A program made the position numbers and the translations under genes. The notes under the pieces are model-generated. The model did no database searches and had not been told where the DNA came from. It saw only the letters and a program-made list of their open reading frames with translations. 64,000 bases of DNA from Nocardiopsis sp. FR4 (GTDB lineage Bacteria > Actinomycetota > Actinomycetes > Streptosporangiales > Streptosporangiaceae): contig NZ_VWVV01000003.1 of the NCBI RefSeq assembly GCF_009830945.1, forward strand, positions 1 through 64,000, given 5' to 3'. Shown piece after piece: positions 29,273-37,852 of this stretch (its first letter is position 1; every line of letters starts with the position of its first letter).

Positions 29273-29542
29273 ACCGTCCCCCTCCAGTGTCCGTTGGGTG
29301 TCGTCCGGCGCCTGCGTTCCCGGCGCCGGGCGGGCTTGACCGTACCCTCGGAGGGGGCGCTCACACCAGCCTCCCCACCGCGCGTCACGGCGAACACGGG
29401 CTTTTCTCCTCCCCAGGGAGGAGGGACCGACCTTCGGCCCGCCCCGGCCGGTCCGCGGGAGGGGCGCGCGTTTCGTTCCCCGGACCGAGGCGCGCCGCCG
29501 GCGCCCGCCCTAGGGTCGGGGAGGAGACCACGGGGAGGACCG

Positions 29543-30472
29543 ATGGGCACGGAGACGGGAACACCGACCCCGCAGCACGGCACCGCGTCCGGAGTGCTGG
29601 ACGGGGCCCTGGCCTGGCTCACCGACCACGCACCGTGGTTCGGGACGCGGTGGGACGAGCACTTCCCGCCGCGCGACTTCGCCGGGGCCACCGTTCTGGA
29701 GCTGCTCATGCTCTGCCGCCTCCTGCGCCGGGGCGGCCCGGGGGCCGCGCACCCCGGGGCCGCACGGCTGGAGCGCGCCGCCGTGGCCGCGGCCCTGGAC
29801 GTGCTCCCCGAGGCCGGGGACGCGCCCGGTCCCGCCGGTCCCGCCCACCGGCTGTGGCTGCTCGCCCTGCTCGCCGACCTGGGCCGCCCCACGGGGACCG
29901 TGACGGCCCTGGCCGAGCGGCACCCCCCGGCCGTGCCCGGGCCGGGGACCTCACCGGTGCACGCCCTGGAACTGCGGCACGTCCTCGGCCTGGCCGGGCT
30001 GCCCGCCCCCCCGGAGCTGCCCGGCACCGAGCCGCTCTACGACGCCTGTGTGGCCGAGCACGCCGGGCGGACCGGCGAGTACGACGCCTACGGAGTCACC
30101 CACACCGTCCTGTACGCCACCGACTTCGGGGCGCGGCCCCTGCCGGGCGACGCCTCGCGGATGGCCCGGGTGCTCACCGGGCTCCTGCGCGCCTACCTGG
30201 ACGAGGGCCACCTGGACCTGGCCGCCGAGCTGCTCCTGTGCGCACGGATCGCCGGAGGCGCCGACCCCGGCCTGGAGCGGCGGGGCTGGGAGGAGCTCGC
30301 CGCGGCCCAGCGTCCCGACGGCTCCCTGCCCGGACCCCCCTTCGACGCGGCCGTCCTGGCCGGGCGCGCGGGGGAGCGGGCCACCGCCTACGTGTTCCGC
30401 ACCTGCTACCACACGACCCTGGTCACCGCGATGGCCGCCGCCAGAGCCGGGGCGCCCGCCGCCCGCCCGTGA
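29543..30472 (+). CDS. All-alpha protein of unknown function in the lanthipeptide cluster
   Basis: The 309-residue product starts at an ATG after GGGGAGGA. It is rich in Ala and Leu with repeated helical blocks such as LERAAVAAALDVL, HRLWLLALLADLG and MARVLTGLLRAYLDEGHLDLAAELLLCARIAGG, suggesting an alpha-solenoid or toroid fold. The C-terminus has a notable YVFRTCYHTTLVTAMAAARA segment. There is no signal peptide, membrane helix or catalytic motif I recognise. A P450 gene follows 47 bases later on the same strand. It could be a scaffold, an immunity factor or a modifying enzyme. I know of no assigned role. Confidence 0.6.
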   Translation: MGTETGTPTPQHGTASGVLDGALAWLTDHAPWFGTRWDEHFPPRDFAGATVLELLMLCRLLRRGGPGAAHPGAARLERAAVAAALDVLPEAGDAPGPAGPAHRLWLLALLADLGRPTGTVTALAERHPPAVPGPGTSPVHALELRHVLGLAGLPAPPELPGTEPLYDACVAEHAGRTGEYDAYGVTHTVLYATDFGARPLPGDASRMARVLTGLLRAYLDEGHLDLAAELLLCARIAGGADPGLERRGWEELAAAQRPDGSLPGPPFDAAVLAGRAGERATAYVFRTCYHTTLVTAMAAARAGAPAARP

Positions 30473-30519
30473 ACGCGGGGTCCGGCGAAGGCGGGGTCGG
30501 CGAAGAGAGGAACGAGTCC

Positions 30520-31749
30520 ATGGCCGACAGCCCGACCCGGACGGCCGGCACCCCGACCCGCCCGGCGTGCCCGGTGAGCCTGCCCACCGCCCGCGAGCAC
30601 GCCCTGGACCCGCCTCGGCGGTTCGCCGAGCTCCGGGAGGAGTCGCCGATCACCCGGCTGGCCCTCCCCGACGGCACGGAGGGGTGGCTCGTCACCGACT
30701 ACGAGCTGGCCTGCGACGTCCTGGCGGACCAGCGGTTCAGCGCGCGCCAGGACCTGCGCGTCCCGCCCGGCGGCCAGGAGCCGCCGCCTCCGGCGGCGCC
30801 CGGCTTCTTCGTCCGGATGGACGCGCCCGAGCACACGCGCTACCGCAGGCACCTGGCCGGGCAGTTCACCCGGCGGCGCATGGCGCTGCTGGAGCCGCGC
30901 GTGGCGGAGATCGCGGAGGAGTACGCGGAACGCATGGCCGCCGGGGGAGCCCCCGCGGACCTGGTGCGCGACTACGCCCTGCCCGTGCCGTCCCTGGTCG
31001 TCTGCGAGCTGCTCGGCGTCCCCTACGCGGAGCGGGACCGGTTCCAGCGCGACACGGCGGTCGCCTTCGACGTGGAGCAGCCCGCGGAGCGAGTCACGGC
31101 GGCGCTGTCCGACCTCAGCGCCTTCCTGGCCGACCTGGTGCGCTCCAGGAGCCGCAGCCCCCGGGAGGACCTGGTCAGCGGGCTGCTGGGCACCGGCGAC
31201 CTGACGGAGGAGGAGGTCACCGCGATGACCTTCCTGCTGCTGGTCGCCGGGCACGAGACGACCGCGAGCATGCTCTCCCTGGGCGTGTTCGCCCTGCTCA
31301 CCGGGCCCGCCGGGTGGCGTGGGGCGCTCACCGGCCCCGATCGGCGGCGGTCGGAGCGGGTCGTGGACGAGCTGCTGCGCCACCTCACGATCATGCAGTT
31401 CGGGGCGATGCGGGTGGCGCGGGAGGACCTGGAGGTGCGCGGGGAGCGCGTGCGGGCGGGCGAGGCGGTCGTGGTCTCCCTGGCCGCCGCCAACCGCGAC
31501 CCGAGGGCCTTCCCCGAACCCGACGCGCTCGACCCCGACCGGGAGCGGCCCATGCACCTGGCCTTCGGGGTGGGCGCGCACCACTGCCTGGGCCACCAGT
31601 TGGCCCGGATGGAACTGCGGATCGGGTACGGCGCGCTGTTCCGGCGCCTGCCGGATCTGCGGTTGGCCGTCGCGCCGCGGAACGTCCGTATGCGCGACGC
31701 CTCCGCGGTGTACGGGGTGCAATCCCTTCCGGTGGCCTGGGGCGCGTGA
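30520..31749 (+). CDS. Cytochrome P450
   Basis: The 409-residue soluble P450 has the I-helix oxygen-activation motif AGHETT, the ExxR-region word VVDELLRH and the heme loop FGVGAHHCLGHQLA with the thiolate ligand Cys356. The N-terminal RMDAPEHTRYRR is typical of actinobacterial class I P450s. GAGAGG lies nine bases before the ATG. No ferredoxin gene is nearby. Its position in the lanthipeptide cluster suggests hydroxylation of the peptide. Pro, Trp and Phe of the core are candidates, by analogy with proline hydroxylation in microbisporicin, but the target is unproven. Confidence 0.88.
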   Translation: MADSPTRTAGTPTRPACPVSLPTAREHALDPPRRFAELREESPITRLALPDGTEGWLVTDYELACDVLADQRFSARQDLRVPPGGQEPPPPAAPGFFVRMDAPEHTRYRRHLAGQFTRRRMALLEPRVAEIAEEYAERMAAGGAPADLVRDYALPVPSLVVCELLGVPYAERDRFQRDTAVAFDVEQPAERVTAALSDLSAFLADLVRSRSRSPREDLVSGLLGTGDLTEEEVTAMTFLLLVAGHETTASMLSLGVFALLTGPAGWRGALTGPDRRRSERVVDELLRHLTIMQFGAMRVAREDLEVRGERVRAGEAVVVSLAAANRDPRAFPEPDALDPDRERPMHLAFGVGAHHCLGHQLARMELRIGYGALFRRLPDLRLAVAPRNVRMRDASAVYGVQSLPVAWGA

Positions 31750-31962
31750 GTAGGTAAGTTTCGCGGAACGGGGTGCCCCGAAGGATGGGGTGCCCCTAAC
31801 GGCACCCTGGATGTTCGGCTGGAAAAGACCCACTGGACCTGTTGGGAATTCTCCGGCCCCCTGACCTGCTCAAACAAAAATTAATGCTATATGTCTGAAA
31901 TGTCCCTGGCGTGGGATCGTCAAACCTTGCCCTTTCCCCTGGTGGCGCCTCGTATTTCGGTT

Positions 31963-31986
31963 CCCGTGGCCACATGTGGCCACGGG
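31963..31986. promoter_or_regulatory. 24-bp perfect palindrome upstream of the LuxR regulator gene
   Basis: The half-site CCCGTGGCCACA (31963-31974) is followed by its exact complement (31975-31986). A second palindrome, GTACCGGTAC, lies at 31995-32004. Both are just upstream of the ATG at 32020. An AT-rich patch at about 31868-31905 (with ATTAATGCTATATG) suggests a promoter. The palindrome could bind the LuxR protein itself or end the P450 transcript. Confidence 0.45.
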
Positions 31987-32019
31987 GCGAGGGTGTACCG
32001 GTACGGGATCGGGGATTTA

Positions 32020-32805
32020 ATGACGGTTGGATTGTTTCGGCACGGATGCCTCCGGGGTCAACTTCCTCCCCCACGCCCGGCGGTCCCGACGCAAAAGGGG
32101 ATAGGTCCACTGATTACCCGCGTACTCATTATCGGTGACCAGGACGTAGTAAGACTGGGGCTGTGTACGGCCTTCGACGCGACGGACGACATCAAGGTCG
32201 TCGGAGAGACGGGCGACCTGCGGGGAGCCGTGGCCAAGGCCCGGCATCTCCGTCCGGACGTGGCCGTCGTCGACATGGTCGCCCTGGGGGAGAGGGGGAA
32301 CGAGGTGGTCCGCGAGCTCGCCGAGCTGCGCGACACCCGGGTCCGCGTTCTCGCCCTGTCGGTGCCCAACGAGAGGGAGAACCTCGTCTCCTGCCTGCGG
32401 GCCGGAGCGGGCGGATACATCCTCACCGGCAGCGAGATGTGCGTCATCACCGACGCCGTGCGCTCGCTTCGGGAGGGCAACACCGTGCTGGACCCCGCCG
32501 TGGTCGGCACCGTCGTGGAGGAGTTCGTCCGCTACGAGGCGGCCGTGCGCGTGGGCCCGGACGAGGATCCGGAGTCCTCCTGGCGGGAGGAGTTCACCTC
32601 CCGCGAGAAGGACGTCGTCGCGCTGGTCGCGACCGGAGCCAGCAACGCCGAGATCGCGCAGATCCTCGGGCTGTCCGAGACGACCATCAAGTCACACGTG
32701 TCCAGCGTGCTGGCCAAACGGGGGCTGCGCAACCGCGTCCAGCTCGTGGTCTGGGCCTTCCGGAGCGGGTTGGTCCCGGTCCGCAGCAGGGCCAGCGTGG
32801 CCTGA
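32020..32805 (+). CDS. LuxR/NarL-type regulator with atypical receiver domain
   Basis: From the ATG at 32020 the product has 261 residues; a CTG at 32110 (231 residues, AGGGGAT upstream) is an alternative start closer to the receiver. The C-terminal helix-turn-helix (FTSREKDVVALVATGASNAEIAQILGLSETTIKSHVSS) is standard. The receiver is not. The acidic pocket reads GDQDVVR, the aspartate sits in VAVVDMVALGERG without the usual MP turn, and the conserved Lys is replaced by Thr (GYILTGSE). Such receivers often work without phosphorylation, sometimes by binding a ligand. No kinase gene is adjacent. It ends the lanthipeptide cluster and is its likely pathway regulator. Confidence 0.75.
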   Translation: MTVGLFRHGCLRGQLPPPRPAVPTQKGIGPLITRVLIIGDQDVVRLGLCTAFDATDDIKVVGETGDLRGAVAKARHLRPDVAVVDMVALGERGNEVVRELAELRDTRVRVLALSVPNERENLVSCLRAGAGGYILTGSEMCVITDAVRSLREGNTVLDPAVVGTVVEEFVRYEAAVRVGPDEDPESSWREEFTSREKDVVALVATGASNAEIAQILGLSETTIKSHVSSVLAKRGLRNRVQLVVWAFRSGLVPVRSRASVA

Positions 32806-33026
32806 CCGCGCTCCGTGGAACCGCCCCCTGACCCCGGGGTTCCCCCGCAGGACCGCCCGTTCGGCGGCGCGTGGGCACGCCGCCACCGCCCGTCGGCCGT
32901 CTCGGGCCCCGCGCGCCCCCTCCGCCGGGACGACCGTCGAGTTCCACTCCGTGTCGTCCGGACCCGCGGGCCCTCCACCGCACACGGTCCGTGCGCGGCC
33001 GCGACGTGCGCTCCCGCCCCGCGGCG

Positions 33027-33638
33027 TCAGCCGCCGGGCACGAAGGCGCCCCGGGCCGCGGCGTCGGCGGTGACCCGGGCGGCCAGGCGCAGGTCGGCCG
33101 GTGCCACGGGCTCGCGGCTGACGAAGAGCCGGTAGTAGACCGGGGCGATCGCCGAACGCACCACCTGCGCGGGGTCGGTGCCCTCGGGAACCTCGCCCCG
33201 GGCGGCGGCCTCGGCCACCACCACGGCGGCCCGCTCGTGCCGGTCGACCATGAACACCCGCAGCGCCTCAGCCACCCGGGGGGAGGCGAAGGCCGCCGCG
33301 ACGGAGGCGGCCGACACGGCGCCCTCGGGCGCTTCGGTGAAGCCGTGCAGCACGGCCCGGGCCAGGGCGAGCAGGTCGGTGTACAGAGAGCCCGTGCGCT
33401 CGGGCTCCCAGGTGCGGGAGGCGGACCACTCCAGCGCCGCGGCCACGAGCCCGTCCGCCCCTCCCCAGCGCCGGTAGACGGTGGCCTTGTGGACGCCGGA
33501 GCGGGCGGCCACGCGCTCGACGGTGAGCGCGGCGTAGCCGTGCTCGCCCAGCTCGTCCAGGGTGGCCTGGAGTACGGCGGCGGTGTTGCGCGCGGTGCGG
33601 CCGCCGGGTCTGGCGGTCCCGGGAGTGTCGGGGGTCAT
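33027..33638 (-). CDS. TetR family repressor, divergent from an ABC-F gene
   Basis: The 203-residue protein has an N-terminal TetR helix-turn-helix (about 18-62, LTVERVAARSGVHKATVYRRWGGADGLV) and a helical C-terminal ligand domain with the C-terminal pattern seen in AcrR-like members. It diverges from the ABC-F gene, and two near-identical 16-bp palindromes lie in the 153-bp gap. It therefore probably represses both genes and releases on binding a drug, possibly a ribosome-targeting one. The ATG is the first with a matching TetR N-terminus. Confidence 0.88.
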   Translation of the reverse strand: MTPDTPGTARPGGRTARNTAAVLQATLDELGEHGYAALTVERVAARSGVHKATVYRRWGGADGLVAAALEWSASRTWEPERTGSLYTDLLALARAVLHGFTEAPEGAVSAASVAAAFASPRVAEALRVFMVDRHERAAVVVAEAAARGEVPEGTDPAQVVRSAIAPVYYRLFVSREPVAPADLRLAARVTADAAARGAFVPGG

Positions 33639-33640
33639 AA

Positions 33641-33656
33641 CGCAACTGTAGTTGCA
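33641..33656. promoter_or_regulatory. TetR operator, copy 1
   Basis: CGCAACTGTAGTTGCA contains the perfect repeat GCAAC-TGTA-GTTGC (33642-33655) directly at the TetR start codon. Read on the other strand it fits TGCRACWACAGTYGCR, the same pattern as copy 2. Confidence 0.65.
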
Positions 33657-33686
33657 TTTGCTGGCCACTCCTGTCATGCTCGCTAT

Positions 33687-33702
33687 TGCGACAACAGTCG
33701 CA
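33687..33702. promoter_or_regulatory. TetR operator, copy 2
   Basis: TGCGACAACAGTCGCA, with six-base perfect arms, lies 90 bases before the ABC-F start. Centre-to-centre distance from copy 1 is 46 bp. The shared consensus with copy 1 supports one repressor acting on both divergent promoters. Confidence 0.65.
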
Positions 33703-33791
33703 TCAAGTGCTCCGAAGGAGGAGAGTCCGATGGGCCGAGGACACGAGATCCCCCGTTCCCAGGCACAGCTCCCCGCCCGTTGGAGGTCCGC

Positions 33792-35402
33792 TTGTCCCCG
33801 TCCCTCTCCGTCGTCTGCACCGGCCTGTCCTTCGCATGGCCCGACGGCACCCCCGCTCTGACCGGCCTGGACGCCGCCTTCGGCACCGGTCGCACCGGGC
33901 TCGTCGGCCGCAACGGCAGCGGCAAGTCCACCCTGCTCCGCCTCGTCGCGGGGCGGCTGACCCCCGCCTCGGGCACGGTGACGGTGCGCGGCGACGTCGG
34001 CTACCTCGACCAGGGCCTGGCCCTGGACACCGGCCGCACCGTGGCCGAACTGCTGGGCGTCGACCGCGTCCGCGCCGCACTGCACGCCATCGAGGCGGGC
34101 GCGGCCACCGAGGCCAACCTCGCCGCCGTCGGCGAGGACTGGGACGTGGAGGAGCGCGCGCTCGCCCAGCTCGAACGGTTCGGCGTCGACCTGGCCGGGG
34201 ACCGGCCGCTGGACCGGCCCGTCGGCACCCTCTCCGGAGGGGAGGCCGTGCTGACCGCGCTCGCCGGACTGGCCCTGCGCCGCCCCGCCGTCACCCTGCT
34301 CGACGAGCCCACCAACAACCTGGACCGCCGGGCCAGGGAACGGCTGCACGAGGCGGTCGCCTCCTGGCGGGGGGTGCTCATCGTGGTCAGCCACGACCGG
34401 GAGCTCCTGGACCGGGTCGACCAGATCGCCGAACTGCGCGACGGCCGGGTCCGCGTGTGGGGCGGCAACTACTCCGCCTACGCCGAGCAGCTGGCCGCCG
34501 AACAGGAGGCGGCGCGGCGCATGGTGCGCGTGGCCGAGGCCGACGTGCGCCGGGAGAAGCGCCAGCTCGCCGACGCGCACGTCAAGCTCGCCCGGCGGGT
34601 GCGCTACGGCAAGAAGATGTACGACACCAAGCGCGAACCCCGCGTGGTCATGAAGCAGCGCAGGCGCGACGCCCAGGTTGCGGCGGGCAAGCACCGGATC
34701 ATGCAGGAGGAGAAGCTGGCCGGGGCACGCGAGGAGCTCGACCGGGCGGAGGGGGCCGTCCGCGACGACGACACCATCCGCGTCTCGCTGCCCGGCACCG
34801 AGGTCCCGGCCGGCCACACCGTGCTGGAGCTGCGCGGCCCCGGCGACGGGCGGCTGTACCTGCGAGGCCCCGAACGGGTGGCGCTGGTCGGGCCCAACGG
34901 CTCGGGCAAGACCACCCTGCTCCGCGCGGTGGTCGGCGAGGCGGACCACCCCGCGGTCGGGGTGGCGCACGCGACGGAGCGGATCGGGTACCTGCCGCAG
35001 CGGCTGGACGTGCTGGACGAGGACCGGAGCGTGCTCGACAACGTGCGGGCGGCCGCGCCCTCGGCTTCGCCGCAGCGGGTGCGGGCCCACCTGGCCCGGT
35101 TCCTCGTCCGGGGCGACCGGGTGGGGCAGCGGGCGGGCGACCTGTCCGGCGGGGAGCGGTTCCGGGTGGCCCTGGCCCGGCTGCTGTTGGCGGACCCGCC
35201 GCCGCGGCTGCTGGTCCTGGACGAGCCCACCAACAACCTCGACCTGGACAGCCAGCGCCAGCTCGCCGAGGCCCTCGCCGACTACCGGGGCGCGTTGCTC
35301 GTGGCCAGCCACGACCACGCGTTCCTGCGGGAGGTGGGGGTGCGGCGCTGGTGGCGGACCGAGCGCGGGCGCCCTCCCGTCGAGGCGCCGGAACCGGGCT
35401 GA
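33792..35402 (+). CDS. ABC-F family ATPase (probable ribosomal protection protein)
   Basis: The 536-residue cytosolic protein has two ABC domains and no membrane segment. Domain 1 has Walker A GRNGSGKST, signature LSGGEAV and Walker B TLLDEPTNNLD. The charged linker (about 240-330, RREKRQLADAHVKLARRVRYGKK) follows. Domain 2 has GPNGSGKTT, LSGGERFRVAL and VLDEPTNNLD. This architecture defines ABC-F, which includes ribosome protection factors against macrolides, lincosamides and pleuromutilins. The start is a TTG with GGAGG five bases upstream; other frames give no matching start. A divergent TetR gene with shared operators suggests drug-inducible resistance. Self-resistance to a cluster product is less likely for a lanthipeptide. 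Confidence 0.9.
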   Translation: MSPSLSVVCTGLSFAWPDGTPALTGLDAAFGTGRTGLVGRNGSGKSTLLRLVAGRLTPASGTVTVRGDVGYLDQGLALDTGRTVAELLGVDRVRAALHAIEAGAATEANLAAVGEDWDVEERALAQLERFGVDLAGDRPLDRPVGTLSGGEAVLTALAGLALRRPAVTLLDEPTNNLDRRARERLHEAVASWRGVLIVVSHDRELLDRVDQIAELRDGRVRVWGGNYSAYAEQLAAEQEAARRMVRVAEADVRREKRQLADAHVKLARRVRYGKKMYDTKREPRVVMKQRRRDAQVAAGKHRIMQEEKLAGAREELDRAEGAVRDDDTIRVSLPGTEVPAGHTVLELRGPGDGRLYLRGPERVALVGPNGSGKTTLLRAVVGEADHPAVGVAHATERIGYLPQRLDVLDEDRSVLDNVRAAAPSASPQRVRAHLARFLVRGDRVGQRAGDLSGGERFRVALARLLLADPPPRLLVLDEPTNNLDLDSQRQLAEALADYRGALLVASHDHAFLREVGVRRWWRTERGRPPVEAPEPG

Positions 35403-35415
35403 GCCCCGGCCGCGC

Positions 35416-35979
35416 TCAGCCCGGTTTGGCCGGGCAGCCCACCAGGTGGTCCTCGACCACGCCGACAGCCTGGAGGTAGGAGTAGACGATGGTCGTGCCG
35501 ACGAAGGTGAAGCCGCGCTTCCTGAGGTCCCGGCTGACGCGGTCGGACAGCGCCGTGCTCACCGGCACCTGGGACTGCTCGGTCCAGCGGTTGACCACCG
35601 GGTCGCCGTCCACCCAGCCCCACAGGTAGGCGGCGAAGGAGCCGTACTCCCCGCGCACCCGCTGGAAGGCCCGCGCGTTGCGGGGGAGCGAGGCCACCTT
35701 GAGCCGGTTGCGGATGATCCCGGCGTCCGCCAGGAGGCGGTCGGTGTCCGGCTGGCCGTACGCCGCGATCCGGTCGGGGTCGAAGCCCTCCAGGGCCCGC
35801 CGGTAGTTCTCCCGCTTGTTGAGCACGGTGGACCAGGACAGCCCGGCCTGGGCGCCCTCCAGGACGAGCATCTCGAACAGGTGGGCGTCGTCGCGGGAGG
35901 GCCTGCCCCACTCCTGGTCGTGGTAGTCCCGCATCAGGTCGGACGGCCCCCGTGCCCAGGCGCAGCGTTGATCGGACAT
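35416..35979 (-). CDS. tag: DNA-3-methyladenine glycosylase I
   Basis: The 187-residue base-excision repair enzyme removes 3-methyladenine from alkylated DNA. The zinc-snap ligands line up with E. coli Tag: Cys6 (QRCAW), His20 (YHDQEWG), His178 and Cys182 (DHLVGC). Other words are LFEMLVLEGAQAGLSW, GIIRNRLKV and KRGFTFVGTTIVYSYLQAVGVV. The length equals E. coli Tag (187). It lies tail-to-tail with the ABC-F gene and upstream of no obvious partner. Confidence 0.95.
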   Translation of the reverse strand: MSDQRCAWARGPSDLMRDYHDQEWGRPSRDDAHLFEMLVLEGAQAGLSWSTVLNKRENYRRALEGFDPDRIAAYGQPDTDRLLADAGIIRNRLKVASLPRNARAFQRVRGEYGSFAAYLWGWVDGDPVVNRWTEQSQVPVSTALSDRVSRDLRKRGFTFVGTTIVYSYLQAVGVVEDHLVGCPAKPG

Positions 35980-36073
35980 GGCGGCTCCTCGCGGGGTGTG
36001 GCGGCGGTCTGCCGCCCATCCTGCCCGGCCCCGGTGACAGACGGCGGGGGCCCACCCCCACGGCCGGGCGCAC

Positions 36074-37852
36074 TCAGCCGGTGCCGTGCCAGGCCCGCCA
36101 CAGGGCGGCGTAGGCGCCGTCGGCGGCCACCAGGGCGTCGTGGGTGCCCAGTTCGGTGATTCGGCCGTCCTCCACCACGGCCACCCGGTCGGCGTCGTGC
36201 GCCGTGTGCAGCCGGTGCGCGATCGCGACCACCGTCCGGCCCTCCAGGACCGCGCCCAGGGAACGCTCGGTGTCACGGGCGGTGGTGGGGTCCAGCAGTG
36301 AGGTGGCCTCGTCCAGCACCACCGTGTGCGGGTCGGCCAGCACCACCCGGGCCAGGGCCAGCTGCTGGGCCCGCGCCGGGTCCAGCGCCGCACCGCCCGC
36401 GCCCAGCGGCGTGTCCAGCCCCTGCTGCAGCCCACGCGCCCAGTCCGCGCCCACCGCCGCCAGCGCGGCGAGCAGGGACGCGTCGCCGGCGTCCTCGCGG
36501 GCGATGGCCAGGTTCTCCCGCAGCGTCCCCGCGAACACGTGGTGCTCCTGGTTGACCAGGACGATCCGTCTGCGCAGCTCCTCGGTGGGCAGGTCGGCCA
36601 CCGGGACCCCGCCCACCAGCACGCTCCCCGAGCGCGGGACGTCCACCCCCGCCAGCAGGCGGCCCAGGGTGGTCTTGCCCGCCCCGGAGGGGCCCACGAC
36701 CGCCAGTCTCTCCCCCGGTCGCAGGGTCAGGTCGATTCCGCGCAGGACCTCCTCCCCGTCGGTGTAGGCGTAGCGGGCTCCGCGCACCTCGATCCGGTCG
36801 TCGACGGGGGACGCCGGCGCGGAGGCGGGGGCGGTCGCGGCCCGCCCGATCCCGCGCAGCCGCGCGAACGAGGCCGTACCGCTCTGGAGCTGTTCGACCC
36901 AGAACATGATCTGGCTGGCCGGAGGGCCCACCTGCTGGGTGTACAGGCAGCAGGTCACCACCGTGCCCAGGCCCAGCGCGCCGTCCAGGTGGAGGAACCC
37001 GCCGACCAGCAGCACCAGCACGGTGGGCAGGGCGAAGGACGCGTCGCTGACCGGGAACAGCACCGAGCGCAGGCGCAGGGTCCGCCGCCGGGCCTCGTGG
37101 AGCCGCCAGGCGTCCCCGTCGGTGTGCGCCACCCGCGTGCGCGCCAGCTTGAGCGCTTCCACGGTGCGCCCGCCCTCGGCGGTGGCGGTCACCCCCTCCA
37201 GGGCGGTCGAGGTGGCCTCCCCCTCGGCCAGGTAGGCGGCCCGCGACCGGCGCAGGTACCAGCGCAGCGCCCACCAGACCGGGGGGAGCGCCACCAGCAC
37301 GACCGCACCCAGCGGCGGGCTCAGCCAGAACAGCGCCGCCAGCGGGAAGAGGATCTGCATCAGGGCGGGGAACACCTCGGGTATCCCGCCGCGCAGGGTC
37401 CGGCCGACCACGCCCACGTCCCCCGAGGCCCGGTTGGTCAGGTCTCCCGTGCCCGAGCGCTCCACCACCCGGGTGGGCAGGGCCAGGGCCCGGTCGACGA
37501 ACTCCTCGCGCACCCGGCCCAGGGCCCGCTCCCCGAACCGGTAGGCACCCAGCTGCGCGTAGCGGGTGAGCACCAGCTGTGCCAGGGCACACGCCAGCAC
37601 CCCGGCGGCCAGGCCGTCGACCGCCGCCACGGAGGCGTCGCCGTCCTCCACCAGGTCGATGATCCGGCCCAGCAGATAGGGGCCGACCAGCCCCACCACG
37701 CTGGCCAGGCAGGTCAGGACCACGGCCCAGGACAGCCTCCGGCGGTCCGCGCGCAGGATCCGCCAGGCGTCCCCGCGCACGGTGGCGGGATCCGCCACCG
37801 GCAGCCGCTGGTCGGGCCGCCCGCCGTCCGCGGCCGGTGTCGGAGCGGTCAT
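36074..37852 (-). CDS. ABC exporter subunit with intact Walker motifs but degenerate signature
   Basis: The 592-residue half-exporter has membrane helices (about 35-320) and a C-terminal ATPase. Walker A is canonical (GPSGAGKTT) and Walker B is VVLDEATSLLD with the catalytic Glu. The ABC signature, however, reads LDPARAQQ (36356-36385) instead of LSGGQ. Its start overlaps the stop of the other subunit gene by four bases (ATGA), so the two are co-translated and should form a heterodimer. Its Walker A pairs with the intact signature of the partner to make one complete ATP site. The substrate is unknown. Confidence 0.9.
   Translation of the reverse strand: MTAPTPAADGGRPDQRLPVADPATVRGDAWRILRADRRRLSWAVVLTCLASVVGLVGPYLLGRIIDLVEDGDASVAAVDGLAAGVLACALAQLVLTRYAQLGAYRFGERALGRVREEFVDRALALPTRVVERSGTGDLTNRASGDVGVVGRTLRGGIPEVFPALMQILFPLAALFWLSPPLGAVVLVALPPVWWALRWYLRRSRAAYLAEGEATSTALEGVTATAEGGRTVEALKLARTRVAHTDGDAWRLHEARRRTLRLRSVLFPVSDASFALPTVLVLLVGGFLHLDGALGLGTVVTCCLYTQQVGPPASQIMFWVEQLQSGTASFARLRGIGRAATAPASAPASPVDDRIEVRGARYAYTDGEEVLRGIDLTLRPGERLAVVGPSGAGKTTLGRLLAGVDVPRSGSVLVGGVPVADLPTEELRRRIVLVNQEHHVFAGTLRENLAIAREDAGDASLLAALAAVGADWARGLQQGLDTPLGAGGAALDPARAQQLALARVVLADPHTVVLDEATSLLDPTTARDTERSLGAVLEGRTVVAIAHRLHTAHDADRVAVVEDGRITELGTHDALVAADGAYAALWRAWHGTG

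Noticed and set aside
32871-33791. Extending the ABC-F protein about 300 residues upstream in the same frame.
   Set aside because: The extension overlaps the divergent TetR gene and its operators; the TTG at 33792 has GGAGG and begins the ABC domain.
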